Below, one piece after another: positions 1 through 11,910 of a stretch of DNA of 64,000 nt. The position numbers and the translations under genes were made by a program. Source of the DNA: Aaosphaeria pasadenensis (taxonomy: Eukaryota; Ascomycota; Dothideomycetes; Pleosporales); assembly GCA_022813625.1 (NCBI GenBank), contig JAKLMB010000014.1, forward strand, positions 576,845 through 640,844, given 5' to 3'. How positions within the stretch are numbered: position 1 is the first letter of the stretch; each line of letters opens with the position of its first letter. The notes under the pieces were generated by a model that did no database searches, was not told the origin of the DNA, and saw nothing but the letters and a program-made list of their open reading frames with translations.

Positions 1-1645
1 GCAGGTCATTGTTAAGAGCGCGTGAGATCTAGGGCAGGGGTGCTTGGTGGGCTTGTATATTTCTGCGTCCGGGCTGGCCAGATACTTGGGCGGGACGGGA
101 AGGGGAGTTTGGCCAAGACTCGTATGTTTGTATGTACTGTTCGTAAAATGTGTGTGAAATCCTTGATGCCTCCGAGGAATGGTGTTGAGTGCTGTGGTGA
201 GAAAACGCAGGGCAAACCCACGATGTCGCAATCGCTCCCTTCTCCTGCTCCTCTCCCGCAACGATCACGAATCTAGAAGGTCAGAGTCGGTCGGAATTGG
301 GATAACCATTGGCGAATGTTGCAAAAGCCTTGGGCAATGGAGCAATACGAGCGTTCTCTTCCCTGACGAGCAGGTACATATTTCTCCCATATTAAAAACA
401 GAAAGCTTGTTTCTTCCAAGGGCTTGGTAACGGCCGGGGCTACTTAACTGTGTGGTTCTAGAGATGAACTTAGCACATATGATAACCAGGAGGAAGGTGG
501 AGAATCAAAATTAGAAGTTTGCCGAGCGCAAGGGACTAGGATAAGCAGTTAATATATGTATACCGATTAGACAGACCTGCACTGCGTTTTACGTACGGTA
601 GACGCGGTACAAAGTCTAGGCGAGCTGGAGGGGGTTAAGCCGTCTAGAACCGCACCTGGACGAACTCTTTCTCTCCTTCAAGCATGACATCGCCATGCTT
701 GCGATGATATATCTTCAATGACAGCAAGAAATGTTGTTTGGGGATGAAAGAACTATGGAGTCGATGTGGCGCATCGCGTGGCGTGCGTGCGGGACGGATC
801 GCATGGCGTTGGCTGGCGTTGGCGATCATAAGGCTGTCACTCCGTCTCATCGGAGGATTTCCTCCTCCGATGTCCAAAAACGGACTACCATCTCGCAACT
901 CCATCTTGTCAATACACGAACGATATGAGAAGGTTGGGCTCTTGAATACGATGGAAATGTATGGTAACAACTCTTGCACGCACATACTGGGCAATTCACA
1001 ACTATTCAATGTATTGTCTTCAACTATGTTATCCGTATGAGTTTCCTGCTCGGTAAGAAGGACTACAAGTATTTGTATGGGTTCATGATGGAATTCTTGA
1101 ATTGAATGAACTCTGATGCATTATCAACCGTGAGGAATGTTTGAAATGCATGTATATACGTTGTTGTGGTCATACAGATGCCTCTATAGTAGTCGGCATG
1201 CACAGGCACAACAGGAATCGGTAGGATGAATGGGTAGATAGTCAACACTGTCTTTAGCCCTCTGGAAGTACGGTGGATGATGTCTAGATCTCTCTCGGCT
1301 GCGCTGATTGATGTATACGTGCTTGCTTAGTGCCCTTCCGCCTACGCGTGATCTCTGAATACGTCACCTGTCAAAAAATGCAGTAAATTCTGTACTATCT
1401 CACGACGAAAACTTTACTCAATAAGCGAGCACTACTGCTACTGCTGGTGATGAAAGATGTGTGACATGATGTAAATATGTGTATTAGTAGTTTCCGTATA
1501 TCATTAAAAGACTTCGAAGCCAAATCCCCTATATCAGGCTCTTCACTGCCTTCACTGACTTCGCTCGCTCACTCGCGGTACGTGGGTATATAAAACATCT
1601 CCTCCTCTTTTTCCTCCTCCTCCATCACTGATCCTCTCAACCCCC
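1..1645. other. Intergenic, no supported gene
   Basis: Only short overlapping frames on both strands, none with recognisable protein sequence. A TATATAAAA string at 1587-1595 on the plus strand is followed by CT-rich sequence, which looks like a core promoter, but no convincing plus-strand coding region follows it. The left edge could be the untranslated flank of a gene outside the window. Confidence 0.5.
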
Positions 1646-2125
1646 CTACATACTCAAAACCGCCGCCGCCGTCCTAACACTCACACTCATATTCGCTACG
1701 ACCCCCAAACCCTCTCCTAACCCCCCTACCCCCGCGTCCGTCAAATTCGCACAACCTCCCATCGCCACAGGCGTCAAAGCCACGGTGGAGCTCGACAGCA
1801 CCCCTCTACCCACAACCCCCCAAACCATAGCTCCAAACAGAGCAGCACACCACATCACCGCCGCTAGCAACATCATGACCACAGCGTCCATGACAAGGCG
1901 CTCCGGGGTCTCGAGAACGTACCCCGGGCCGGTGACAAGGTATTGGAAGTACGCTCTGTGGCATGTGTAGCGCAGGCGGTCGAGCGGGGTGGGGTTGGCG
2001 GGGAGACGGGGGAAGGTGGTGAGGGATGTGTAGAATTGCAGGGGGGATTGGATGGAGATGGTTTTGGTTGATGGGAGGGTGAGGGTGAGGAGGTGGAGGA
2101 GGGGGATGATGGTAGTGATGGCCAT
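1646..2125 (-). CDS. Small hypothetical membrane protein
   Basis: Single open frame of 159 aa that I do not recognise. The first ~18 residues (MAITTIIPLLHLLTLTLP) are hydrophobic and could be a signal peptide or anchor. A second strongly hydrophobic stretch lies around residues 78-105 (VVMMLLAAVMWCAALFGAMVWG), and the C-terminal third is Gly/Ala/Val-rich. The plausible picture is a two-pass membrane protein of unknown role. The DNA is purine/pyrimidine biased, so a chance open frame is a real alternative. No intron was needed. Confidence 0.4.
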   Translation of the reverse strand: MAITTIIPLLHLLTLTLPSTKTISIQSPLQFYTSLTTFPRLPANPTPLDRLRYTCHRAYFQYLVTGPGYVLETPERLVMDAVVMMLLAAVMWCAALFGAMVWGVVGRGVLSSSTVALTPVAMGGCANLTDAGVGGLGEGLGVVANMSVSVRTAAAVLSM

Positions 2126-3552
2126 GGTTGGAAGGTGGTGATGTGATGGTGATAGCTATATGGGCGAGGAGTTGAGTCTGGGGAGGGGGTTAGTTGGTTG
2201 TCAGTTTGGTAGATGGTTGGGGTGGAGGGAGGTACGTACAGTGTGATTGTGATGTGGTGAATTGTTATACAGTGTGTACAGGACGACGATAACAGCTTTC
2301 AAGCTCCGCGGTGTAAAATTCCCGTGAATACGTCTGACGAATTGGCGATATTAAGAGCGCTACCCTTCGATATAAATTCTCCCGTAATCCTCAACCCAGT
2401 AAATAGTCCCAGCGGAAATCCGTGTTAAAAAGCAGTGCTCCTCAGAAGTCAAACTCTCACGCGTTCCGGCAACCCAAGGAAACACCCCGGGGTCTACCGC
2501 CATTTATCATCCCACTCCCTAACGATGACATCAATCATCATACCGTCACGACCCTTCCGCCTCGTTTTTTCCATGGTGACTACCGCATGCGCCGGCAAGT
2601 ACGGCAGACCCGGAGCCTTGCTCTCCCTACCAGTTCAAGTAAAGACGACATGAAATCCGCTCACGTTGGCACGATCAAGGGACTGTCCGGCAGAGGGACC
2701 GGCGCTGAGGTAAGTCGATCGCGAAGATGACTAGGCCACGGAAAAGGTGAGGATGTTCGGAGAAAACTCGCCTATTGGGCGCATGGGCTGCGATCCGGCG
2801 CTTCCGCAGACGTGACTACGCGCGATGGCGAGGGAAGAAGCGGGTTATGTCATTGTTCGTGGTGATGTTTAAGCATGAGGGTTTTAGGCAAATGGGTTAG
2901 AGGTGGCTTGTGCTGGTGTGAAGGTGTGGCTTTGATGGGACTTCGTTGGGTTTGATGGATGTAGGTGGACTCTGGAGCCGGGATGATGGAAGACCAAAGC
3001 GGAATGAATTGAAGGTGGCATTGAGGGGTTTCAATGCTTCTAGCAATTCAATACCGAAACCATTTTCTGTTTCCAGACACCAACGAACTCATATGGCGCA
3101 TTATTCGAGGCATCGAAGAGTCGTGATAGACAGAGTCGTGTAGTCAGTGGGTCGCGAGCCATTAAGCTCTTTTAGTCGCGCAAGGACATCCGCCGGGTTG
3201 CTGACGGATGCTGAGCAGGTCAGTATCCGAACCTTTTTCGACAATCGGCTCCTTAATAATATTCCTTTAATTATTATTGGTCGTATTTACAATAATGGTG
3301 CGCTTGCCCGTTCGGAGTGATAATATCTCTTTTTGTTGTGAGTGTACCTCTAGTTATCTGGTGAATAGCACCTCTTTATGTGCGCGCAGCTGTACGGGTG
3401 TTTTGATGTCTTCATAGATTTGGATATCTGCTGCTGCAAGCCCTGTTGCGATGAGCATGTGTACTCGGGCCTGAATAATGGTACATGCTGTGTCTGTTGT
3501 AACTCCTCCCAAGGGTATAAATGTATGTATGTGGTGAGCTCATTCGTCTCGC
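2126..3552. other. Intergenic, nothing recognised
   Basis: Contains the region upstream of the small membrane ORF and the 3' flank of VAC1. A plus-strand frame near 2422-2730 is low complexity and shows no domain. A short AT-rich stretch is present near 3250-3300. Confidence 0.5.
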
Positions 3553-5649
3553 TCAACCTGGCGTCGGACTGACCACGTCCCTCTGATAGGCCCCCGCAAA
3601 GTCCAATTGACCCAATTGTCCATTGACTTGGTTAATCTCCGTATTCAAGTCTTCCAGATTCTGTGATAAGCTTGTCACTTCGTCAAATCTGCGATGTTTG
3701 GTAGCATCTGCCACCATTTCAGCGACCATGAACTTCTGCTCCTCGAGAATGATGAGCCTTTCCCGAAGCTCCTTTTCTTCCGATTCCAACGCAGACACTG
3801 CGCTACTGCTACTGACAATACTGCCTGCCTCCATGTCATTGTATTTGATTGCTGCGAGTGCGCTTCCGGAACGCCCACTGCTCTTGTTGCCATGCGGTGC
3901 GGCATGTTTGAGCACCTTTGGTAATGAGCGCAGTGGGAGCATATGTAGGCTAAGGAAGCTGTACGCCTGTTGCCAGACTGCTTTCTGCAACTTCTTTTGT
4001 GTTGGTGAATCAGTGGGGAGATCCCGTATTCTACGCGCCGCGCTGTCGAATTGTGCGAATGCGTCCATAAGCCTTTTGCGCACCTTGGTAGCATCCGTGA
4101 GTTGCTGTGCCGAAGGCGGGTTCTCTGGATCCTGAAGCGCTACCAGCAATTTATGGAAGCGAGGAAGTAAAAGTCGGATTCCACGCTCGAACTGCGCAAG
4201 GTTCTCGTATGCTCGTTGATCAACTGGCCGTTGCGAGAGCTCGCGGTCAAAGTCGGCCTTGCTAAACAATGTGTGATGGCATTCCTTGCACATGCGGACG
4301 TCGATGCTGATCTGGCCAGCTTTCTCGGATTTGCGAGACCCTGCAGCGACATTCAGCCCTAGCTCGGAAGAGCATCCCGTCTTTGGATCGCCGCACACCA
4401 CACGCCCACACATGCGGCAATGGTGTCGACGGAACGTGTAACTCGAAAACTCCTGCTGGCAGAAGGGACAACTTGCGACTTTGATGTCTTCTTCCCAGTT
4501 GATAATCGACTGCTCCAGTGCTTTGCGTTGCGCCTTGGCTCCTCCGGACAGCGGCCAGAAACTCCCAGATGGTGAATTGTCGTCCGGCGGCGGTGGGTTG
4601 GCCAACAATTGTGTCAGCTTGGTCAGCCTCTTCTCCAGTCTGCTAGCCTCCATATGCGCCCGGTCTACTCTTTGCCTCCTTATACTTGCAAATTCCTTGA
4701 AGTGACTTCTCTCGAATCCGTGGTGATCGTTGTATCCTTCTCTTGATTTATAGCAGGTTTCGCATACCCGACACCAGAATCCCCTCACGGGGTCATGCTT
4801 TGCCTGGCGCGACAGCTTCATCTGGTACATGGTGTGGTCCTCGCAGAACAACTTTCCACAGCTCCTGCAATTCACCGCATTACTTGTCCCACCCAAAGCC
4901 AATTGCGGTCCAGCAACTATCGGTCGTCCACATAAGGGGTCCAAACATACGTCGCGCTGTCCGGGCCGTTGCCAGTGTGCTCGTGTGACTTCCTCGTCGG
5001 GGTCTCGGTGTACGACGATCGGTTCGGGTGAGGCGGCAGCGCCAGCGAGGGGCCGTGATACAGATACGGGCGGCGGTGTGGGAGAATCGTTGGGCTCGAA
5101 GACGTCCAACCCTTTGAGTTTCTGGTTGAGCACGGCCAAAGGTTGGAAGCGTTTGGCCTTCTTCATCTGTGTTTCGAACCAGTTCTTGACCTCATCCTGC
5201 TCTTCCTCGACCAGGTTCTGGTGGTTATCGTCCAGATGTCTACAATGATTAGATGAGCAGTCCATGGCTGTGATTATGTGTATAACCTACCGGTTGAGCT
5301 GCAGCAGGGTCATCTATTCACGTTAGCATCATTCCTGACCGCATGAAGTAGTCCCAATGCATACCATTTCCTCGCTGCATATCGGGCAGAACAGCCTACT
5401 GGAGGCACTCGCCGCGGCTACATTATCCGAATTCCCCAGCAGAACCTTGCTCGTGATATCCTCCCTTGTCTCTGCAGTGCTCGCGGGGCTATTCGAGGTT
5501 TGAGAACTCAAGGATAGAGAACTCTCGGACGGCGACAGCAGGCTGGCATTGCGGCGGTGGTGGCTCGGCGGTTGCGGGGAGACAGCAGGCGACAGGTTCC
5601 TTCCACTACCCAGGACTCGTCCGCCGCCGAGGGACCTGCCCGAGGTCAT
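3553..5649 (-). CDS. VAC1: Vacuolar segregation protein Vac1/Pep7 (FYVE, Rab5 effector)
   Basis: Endosomal tether needed for Golgi-to-vacuole sorting; the family binds PI3P and Rab5/Vps21 and works with Vps45. My model has three exons: 5365-5649, a 23-nt micro-exon 5291-5313, and 3553-5239, giving 664 aa. Joining them completes an N-terminal C2H2 finger (C88, C91, H104, H109) whose Cys pair is in exon 1 and whose His pair spans the junction of the micro-exon and exon 3. A FYVE-like Cys-rich domain follows at about 201-265, lacking the basic RHHC box. A canonical FYVE domain with RRHHCRMCG lies at about 373-381. A predicted coiled-coil C-terminus (about 590-650) matches the rabenosyn/Vac1 Rab-binding end. 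The start is the ATG followed by TSGRSLGGG; an in-frame upstream extension looks like 5' UTR. Both introns are 51 nt. Confidence 0.92.
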
Positions 5650-6189
5650 GATAGAAGGAGGTTGACAGAGGAGGATGCAGAGATCATGGAGGTGGAAAGG
5701 AGGAAACCTTCGTGAATCGTCGCAACTCTCCTGGATCTGCCTAGTAGTAGTTGGATGTGCCTGATGGCTGATGGCTGGACTGGATAAGTAACTGTAACGG
5801 AGTTCGGGGTAGCTGGTCATCCCAAGCTAATCTATTTTGGGACTGATTAGCTCAATGCAGGGATCGTATCGATACATGAATCCTTCATAAATGGGGCCCG
5901 AAACACTTGTATGCTATTTGTGTAATTTCGTTGAATTCGATGAAATGTAATGATTTCATAGGATTGCGAGGCATCAATTGATCATTAAACGGAAGTAGAT
6001 GTTCGTGACCAATATTGTTTGCTATCAGACATGTGAAAGAGATGAGACAGGGGTTCATAAGGTGATGTCAGGCTTGGCACTTAACTGCATCTTTCCTCTC
6101 CCAAAAGAAAAAACAATTAATTAATTACATTCAACATCTCCGTGCATCTCCTGCTTTCTTCCTTCAAACATTCGAAGCAGACCATAGCT
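5650..6189. other. Divergent promoter region VAC1/MET8
   Basis: About 540 bp between two divergent start codons, so it should hold both promoters. An AT-rich TTAATTAATTA stretch lies about 75 bp before the MET8 start. No coding sequence seen. Confidence 0.5.
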
Positions 6190-7046
6190 ATGAAGGGCCC
6201 CTATCCCGAGATACAAGGTGGAGGCTCGTTAATCCTTGCCTGGCAAGTCCGCAACAAGCGCATCCTCGTCGTGGGAGGAGGAGAGGTACGATACCATACA
6301 GCCTACCGACCCTTGTACGACCCTTCACATTGACAAAGCCCAGGTTGCCGCAGGCCGCATCGTAAACGTCCTCAACGCCGACGCAAAAGTCACCGTCGTT
6401 TCTCCCCGCTCCGGCCTCAACGATGAAGTCGCCTACCGCATCGATCAAAAGCAGGTTGAATACATCGACCGCAAGTTCGAGCCCTCCGATCTCGATGGCG
6501 TCGACATGGTCCTGACCGCAGTCGACGACCCGGAAGCCTCCTCACAGATATTCAAGTTATGCAAGGAGAAGCGGATACCGGCCAACATCGCAGACGTCCC
6601 CCCGGAGTGCGACTTCTATTTCGGCAGTGTCCATCGCGACGGCCCTCTACAGATTATGGTCAGCACGAATGGCAATGGCCCGAAGTTGGCGAATATTGTG
6701 CGGCGACAGATCGCGGACGGTCTTCCGAGTAACATTGGAGCTGCCGTGACGCGGGTGGGAATTCTCCGGCGGAAGCTGAGGAAGATTGCGCCGGCGCAGG
6801 AGGAGGGTCCAAAGCGAATGCAATGGTACGAACATATACATAACCAATCGGTGGATCGCAGCTGCTAACTTCTTCGTTAGGATGTCCAAGGTCTGCGAAC
6901 AGTGGAGCCTGGATGAGCTCTGTGAGATGACAGAGGAGGACATGGAGGAGCTGCTTGGATACTACAAGCCAAACACCATCCCAAGCCTCGAATCCGTTCG
7001 CCTCGGAGAACCGGACGGAGCATACGATGGACCTTTTCTGATATAA
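6190..7046 (+). CDS. MET8: Siroheme synthase Met8 (precorrin-2 dehydrogenase/ferrochelatase)
   Basis: Catalyses the last two steps of siroheme synthesis, NAD-dependent oxidation of precorrin-2 and iron insertion; siroheme serves sulfite and nitrite reductases. Three exons: 6190-6285, 6344-6825 and 6881-7046, 247 aa, close to the yeast enzyme's length. The Rossmann NAD-binding motif ILVVGGGEVAAGRI is at residues 25-38 and is interrupted by intron 1 directly after GGGE. NIADVPPECDFYFGS and STNGNGPKLANIVR are typical Met8/CysG-N segments. Intron 2 (55 nt) splits the tryptophan codon before MSKVCEQW. All phases agree. The gene lies divergent from VAC1 and same-strand with the methyltransferase downstream; I see no functional link between them. 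Confidence 0.93.
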
Positions 7047-7742
7047 TCGCGCATGATATCCGCTCTACACTGTTTTCTACGCACTTCTTTTCTATGTGGC
7101 GCTTGGCCACGTGATATCGAATTTTTAGCATTGGGTTGGAACATCAGCTACACGTCGGCTGGTGAACAGGAGCACTTTTTTTTATCAATCTTGAATTTGT
7201 AAGACCATATTGTAATACGTGGGTTTGCTATAATATCCAGGTAGATATGTTGAAATAAACAAGGCTTTTATTGTCCATTTGTCCATCGTTAACCACTTTC
7301 GTAATTACGTACTCTCGAATACCTTTCAGAGATAAGATCAACACCAGAAGACTTAGAATATGTCCAACAAGATGCAATTCTTGATTCAATTCATCTCTTA
7401 CCTGGTACTGTTTTGTCCCTGAAAACGGCCAATCAAGTAAAAGGTGGCCCAAGCGTTTTCTGACTTTCCTATTCTAGTCTGTTGCTTTCACTAACAACTG
7501 TCGACTGGCTGCCTGCGAGGAACTTATCACCATTCATCCCACCTTAGATCACTGCCTACTGAAAATACCTGAGACGGTTCAGCACTGCCAACACAATCAC
7601 GATCAGTTAAACACAGCATTCTAAAACTACTGATACTCTGAAGCTCCTGGCCTTCAGTTTCCATCTCTTGCTACCCAGGACTGGCGTACCAACGCGAACA
7701 AATAGTCCCAGAAGAAGATATATCACTTTCAATACGTCCGCT
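7047..7742. other. Intergenic between MET8 and the RNA methyltransferase
   Basis: Holds the MET8 3' region and the promoter of the next gene. An in-frame extension of 25 codons upstream of 7743 begins with a poorly placed ATG at 7668 and looks like 5' UTR. Nothing else recognised. Confidence 0.45.
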
Positions 7743-9074
7743 ATGCATCCACAAGAGAAGGATGCAACCAATTCATCTCGAGATAGAGACCTCACAACTC
7801 ATTCTCCATACGAAAAGACGGATTTTCAACTCCTGGCCAAGGCAAATAAAGACTTCGGGCAAATATGGGAAACAAATAATCACAAGCTCGATTTTCACGA
7901 TCCCGAAACCCACAAGACCTTGACAAAAGCGATCCTACAGGAAGACTTCGGCCTGTCTATAGACCTCCCGGATGACCGGCTCTGCCCACCGGTTCCGAAT
8001 CGAAGCAACTACGTAGCATGGATCCAGCGCCTTCTTGACTCCACCGCTCCGAACCTCCAAGGTGGATATGACCAACAGCGTCAAGTCGTAGGCCTCGACA
8101 TTGGAACTGGTGCCTCTGCGATCTACACCATTCTCTCTCTACGATGCAGACCCAATTGGACGATGTGCGCCACTGATATCGACAAGAAAAGCTTCGAGTA
8201 TGCGTCCCGGAACCTCGCCATCAACAACATGATGACACGCGTCAAACTGCTACAAACCCTCCCAGACCAACCTCTGATACCACTTCAATACCTCGCTGTC
8301 GAGAAGCTGGACTTCACCATCTGCAACCCTCCCTTCTTCCTCAGTCACGCCGACATGCACGCCAGTCTCGAAGGCGAAGATCGCAAACGGAAGCCGCCGG
8401 CCGTCTGTACTGGCGCAGAAGTGGAAATGGTGTGCGAAGGCGGCGACCTTGGATTTGTCACCCGCATCGTGAACGAAAGCCTCGTATTGCGCGACAAAGT
8501 GACCTGGTACAGCAGCCTGTTCGGGCGAATGAGCAACGCAAAAGCCATAATCGATCTATTGAAGAAAAACGATATCAACAACTGGGCGGTAGGCTGCATG
8601 GATCAGGGCTTGACGAAGAGATGGGTCGTAGCCTGGAGTTTTGGCGACATGCGTCCAGCGAACGACATCGCTCGCATCGAAGGCATCGCGAATGAATACC
8701 TGCCATTTCCCACTCTCTACAAATTTCCAATACCAATCCAACAAGATCTAGATACAGCGATTTCACACCTAAACAGCCAACTAGCATCCCTCGATCTCCG
8801 TTGGACATGGGATCAGGAAAAGAAGTCAGGAGTCAGCATCGCCGCACAAAACGTCTGGAACCGCTCGTATCGTCGACTCATGAAAAAGCACCAGCAATAT
8901 CTAGCCAATGGCGGCGATCCCGCAATGACTGCCCAGAGACCAGACACGACTGCTCTGGCGTGTAGGATCGATGTAGACGGCGATTCGAGAGAGGTTCTCC
9001 TGCATTGGCTCCAGGGGCGTGATGTTACGCTTTGGGAAAGTTTCTGTGGCATGCTTCACCATGCCCTGAAATGA
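7743..9074 (+). CDS. METTL16-type U6 snRNA m6A methyltransferase
   Basis: SAM-dependent adenine N6-methyltransferase of the METTL16/RlmF-like family, which in eukaryotes methylates A43 of U6 snRNA and so acts in splicing. Single exon of 443 aa from the ATG at 7743. N-terminal DFHDPETHKTLTKAIL and DRLCPPVPNRSNYVAWI are the classic METTL16 RNA-binding block. The SAM-binding loop GLDIGTGAS is at about 117-125 and the catalytic NPPF motif at 195-198, followed by the family's GxGGELxMV-like region (GAEVEMVCEGGDLGFV). There is no clear vertebrate-type C-terminal VCR domain, as usual in fungi. An ATG 25 codons earlier (7668) is an alternative start giving 468 aa. Confidence 0.9.
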   Translation: MHPQEKDATNSSRDRDLTTHSPYEKTDFQLLAKANKDFGQIWETNNHKLDFHDPETHKTLTKAILQEDFGLSIDLPDDRLCPPVPNRSNYVAWIQRLLDSTAPNLQGGYDQQRQVVGLDIGTGASAIYTILSLRCRPNWTMCATDIDKKSFEYASRNLAINNMMTRVKLLQTLPDQPLIPLQYLAVEKLDFTICNPPFFLSHADMHASLEGEDRKRKPPAVCTGAEVEMVCEGGDLGFVTRIVNESLVLRDKVTWYSSLFGRMSNAKAIIDLLKKNDINNWAVGCMDQGLTKRWVVAWSFGDMRPANDIARIEGIANEYLPFPTLYKFPIPIQQDLDTAISHLNSQLASLDLRWTWDQEKKSGVSIAAQNVWNRSYRRLMKKHQQYLANGGDPAMTAQRPDTTALACRIDVDGDSREVLLHWLQGRDVTLWESFCGMLHHALK

Positions 9075-9749
9075 TACACAGATTGAATCAACCTTCCACC
9101 AAACCACACAATCGTCCGGACTTAAACAAGTGTCACGTGATACCAACACCGGCCCTTCGTGTATACATATTACATGTACCCCCTACGCCAAACCACCAAG
9201 CAACGCAAATCAATGACGTTTACGCCCCGACCCGGCGGTACGTATTCTACCAGGACACTCATCCCTGTAGACTCGAATCCCGGGTTTTTGTCCCATAGCT
9301 TGGCAGGGGCTGTTCATGGGATGGCATGGAGTGTGATAGGAATCCGTAGACCGGGTTTCCTGGACTGCTGGGGGGCATTTCGTGCATGGAGATGCGTCTT
9401 CGCCTTGAAATAAGCGCCTCACCGATTTCACGTGTGCAGTGCAATGGAATGATATCAGATCAGTGTGACGGAAATTGAGATTCAGAGCTATCAAAGCAGT
9501 GGGTATTATTCTCATTATGAAAGTGAGTGTACTACAAGCACTATTGACAGTATAAGTTTGGTATTTGGTATTTGGAAAGAAAAGGGTTGTTCATTGATGC
9601 AGTCTTGAGCCATCGGACGATACACGACATATCATCGCCAGATCGTCGTCATCTACAGAACGAAAGAGTTGGACGGTACACGCGACAAGTCATGCCAAAC
9701 GACGCCGCGCCAACGCTTCGACAAGCCGCAAGAAAAGATGCGAATCGCC
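9075..9749. other. Intergenic, convergent gene ends
   Basis: Lies between the 3' ends of the methyltransferase (+) and the MFS gene (-), so probably only terminators and 3' UTRs. No supported coding region. Confidence 0.45.
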
Positions 9750-11624
9750 TTACTCGTTCTCCCTGACATCGATGATGGTAAACTTGAACTTCCTGGCGGG
9801 GATCTTGCGGTGGAACAAGATGTCGGCCTCACGGTAGGAGCGGCCCTTGAGTTCAGGGAAGAAGAAGTATGCGATGATCCAGCAGATGAGCGCGGTTCCG
9901 CCCCAGATGTATCCGCACTTTCCGGCGATGTTCCAGCCCGTGGGGTTGAGCATCTGCGAAGCGAGGTAGATCATGGGGATTTCGGCGACGTAGTAGGCGG
10001 CGCGACCGACACCCGTGCTGAGGGCTCGAAGGCGGACGGCCGAGGTCTCGGAGATGGCAGTGTATGTGATGGGGCCCATGGCGCCGGCGAAGACGAAGGA
10101 GATGATGACTCCCAAGCAGGCCTGGGCGTAGTTGGTCGCGCTATTTTGGGGGATCGAGGCGCAGACTCCGAGGAGGACGAGGAAGGTGACGTTGACGGCC
10201 GTTCCGTAGAGGTAGATGTCACGGCGACCGAACCAGGCGGTAAGGAACCAGGAGCCAATGTTGGCGACCAAACCGAGACATGAGTTAATCAAACTGAGCT
10301 GGAAGGAGAAATCGGTTGACATGCCGGCCTCTAAGAACCAAGTTAGCGATAACTCTTTCATTAATACGTGATGATGGAAAGCGGAGAGTACTTACGCTCG
10401 AAGAAGAAAGTGGCCTGGTTGGCAATCAAGTTGCCAGCAAAGTTCTGGGACGCGTACATGAAACAGATGATCAATGTTCGCCTGAGATCGACGCCCTTCC
10501 AGAGGTCCATGAGAGTCGGGGTTCCGCCCATCTTGCGCTCAATCTCCACGGTACGCTCCACCATGGCCAATGTATCTTGGTCGCTCTGTGATGACTTGCG
10601 GCCAAGACGTTGGACGGACCTGAGCGCCTCCTCCTTGCGGCCCTTGCGGACAAGCCAGTATGGCGATTCGGGAGCGAAGAAGATGATAAGCAAGAGAGGG
10701 GTCTACACTCGTTAGCTGATTAAGGTTTATTATTTGAGAGCTGCGCAGACTTACGGGAAAGAGCCATTGAAGAGCGAGGGGTAGTCGCCATGCCCACTCG
10801 TCGAGTCGCTTGTTGGTAGAATATGTGACACCAGCGACGATGATACCTCCAATCGACCAACTCATCTGAAGTGTCGCAGTAACGACACCACGGAGAGGAA
10901 TTGGGACGACTTCCGAAGCGTACGCGGGAGAGTTCGCGATAAATATGCCCCACGGGACACCCTCCAAAGCCTGGCCAACAGTGAGGACTTCAAGCGATTG
11001 AGCCTACAGCATGTCTATCAGTCATTGCATTTTGAAACAGGGAGTGGGGGTGATAACTTACAAAGAAGGAAACGAAAATGGTGGCGTTCATGAGGATAAG
11101 GCCGATGATACAAGTCCAACGGTAGCCGAGACGGTTGGTGATAGGTCCGGCAAGGAACACACCCACGAAGGCACCGCATTGGCCAGACTGGAAGAGAGCA
11201 CTCTGCCACTTGGTCTCGATGGTTTTCTTCCCGTTGTGCAACACACCATACCGCTCCTTGAAGGCGGTTTGCGCGACGAAGTTGCCGTTCAAGAACATGT
11301 CGAACGATTCCATGACCTGGAAAGCAGATTAGCATCTCTCAATTCCATGTGCAATGCAGACTGCCTATGGCTGCAGCCACACGTGAGCTAGGGCAAACTT
11401 ACGATTGTGAAGCAGAAGATGAACGCCCAAAAGCAAGCCATGGGGTGGAGCTTAGCAGCCTCCCAAGCCCCCATGGCGTGTTCACGGTTCTCTCCCTCGT
11501 AGGCATTCTGCAAGAGATCGTGGTCGCCCAGTACTGCATTGCTGCTCGCGGTTTCCTTCTCCGTCAGGCCTGCTTCGGCCTTTTCGACGCCGGCTGCATG
11601 GTGCTTTGGCTCGAGTTCCGACAT
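9750..11624 (-). CDS. MFS sugar transporter, alpha-glucoside/maltose permease type
   Basis: Proton-coupled sugar uptake across the plasma membrane, sugar porter family. Five exons: 11403-11624, 11062-11316, 10755-11003, 10396-10702 and 9750-10330, 537 aa with consistent phases. Visible hallmarks: VMESFDMFLNG at the first membrane segment, NRLGYRW in loop 2-3, PESPYWLVRKGR before the central loop, FFFEQAGMS after the exon 4/5 junction, and FFFPELKGRSYREAD at the end of the last segment. The PESPYWLVRKGR block and the long hydrophilic N-terminus resemble fungal maltose/alpha-glucoside permeases (MAL31-like). The actual substrate cannot be read from sequence. The gene is separated by ~3.5 kb from the hydrolase block to its right and may or may not belong with it. 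A (TGTCT)6 run sits just upstream of the start. Confidence 0.88.
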
Positions 11625-11655
11625 GTTGCAATGTCGATTGCTGCGGTTGTGTTTC

Positions 11656-11685
11656 TGTCTTGTCTTGTCTTGTCTTGTCTTGTCT
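11656..11685. repeat. (TGTCT)6 microsatellite
   Basis: Six perfect head-to-tail copies of TGTCT, ending about 30 bp from the start codon of the MFS permease, on the side that becomes its 5' UTR or core promoter (AGACA on the coding strand). It could vary in copy number between strains. Confidence 0.9.
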
Positions 11686-11891
11686 GTGTCTATGCCAAAA
11701 AGCCAAGGGTAAACAAGCAGTGGCCCTAAGAAAGCGACAAGAACAGGGCGGGCAGGCTGGGGTGCTTAAATGGAAGTTTCCCAAACAAACTTCACGTAGA
11801 GTTGCCTTGCAACGAACGTGCGGTTGCGACTCAGATCCGCTACGTCGGGCGGCAATTGTACCAGGAGGGGAAATGGGCCCTGCCATTTGAG

Positions 11892-11910
11892 CTAGGTAGC
11901 AGCTACCTAG
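11892..11910. repeat. Perfect 8-bp inverted repeat
   Basis: CTAGGTAG - CAG - CTACCTAG. The 8-bp arms are exact reverse complements around a 3-nt loop, about 270 bp upstream of the MFS permease start. It could be a dimeric protein-binding site or a chance palindrome; CCTAGGTA-like words are common in intergenic DNA of this window (also near 50030-50045). Confidence 0.7.

Noticed and set aside
9260..9300. Possible tRNA because of an ACTCGAATCCCGGG string
   Set aside because: No matching A box or acceptor-stem pairing at the correct distance on either strand.
9669..10283. 204-codon acidic plus-strand frame
   Set aside because: Antisense of the last exon of the MFS permease; its Asp/Glu/Gly-rich composition is the typical shadow of a membrane-protein gene.
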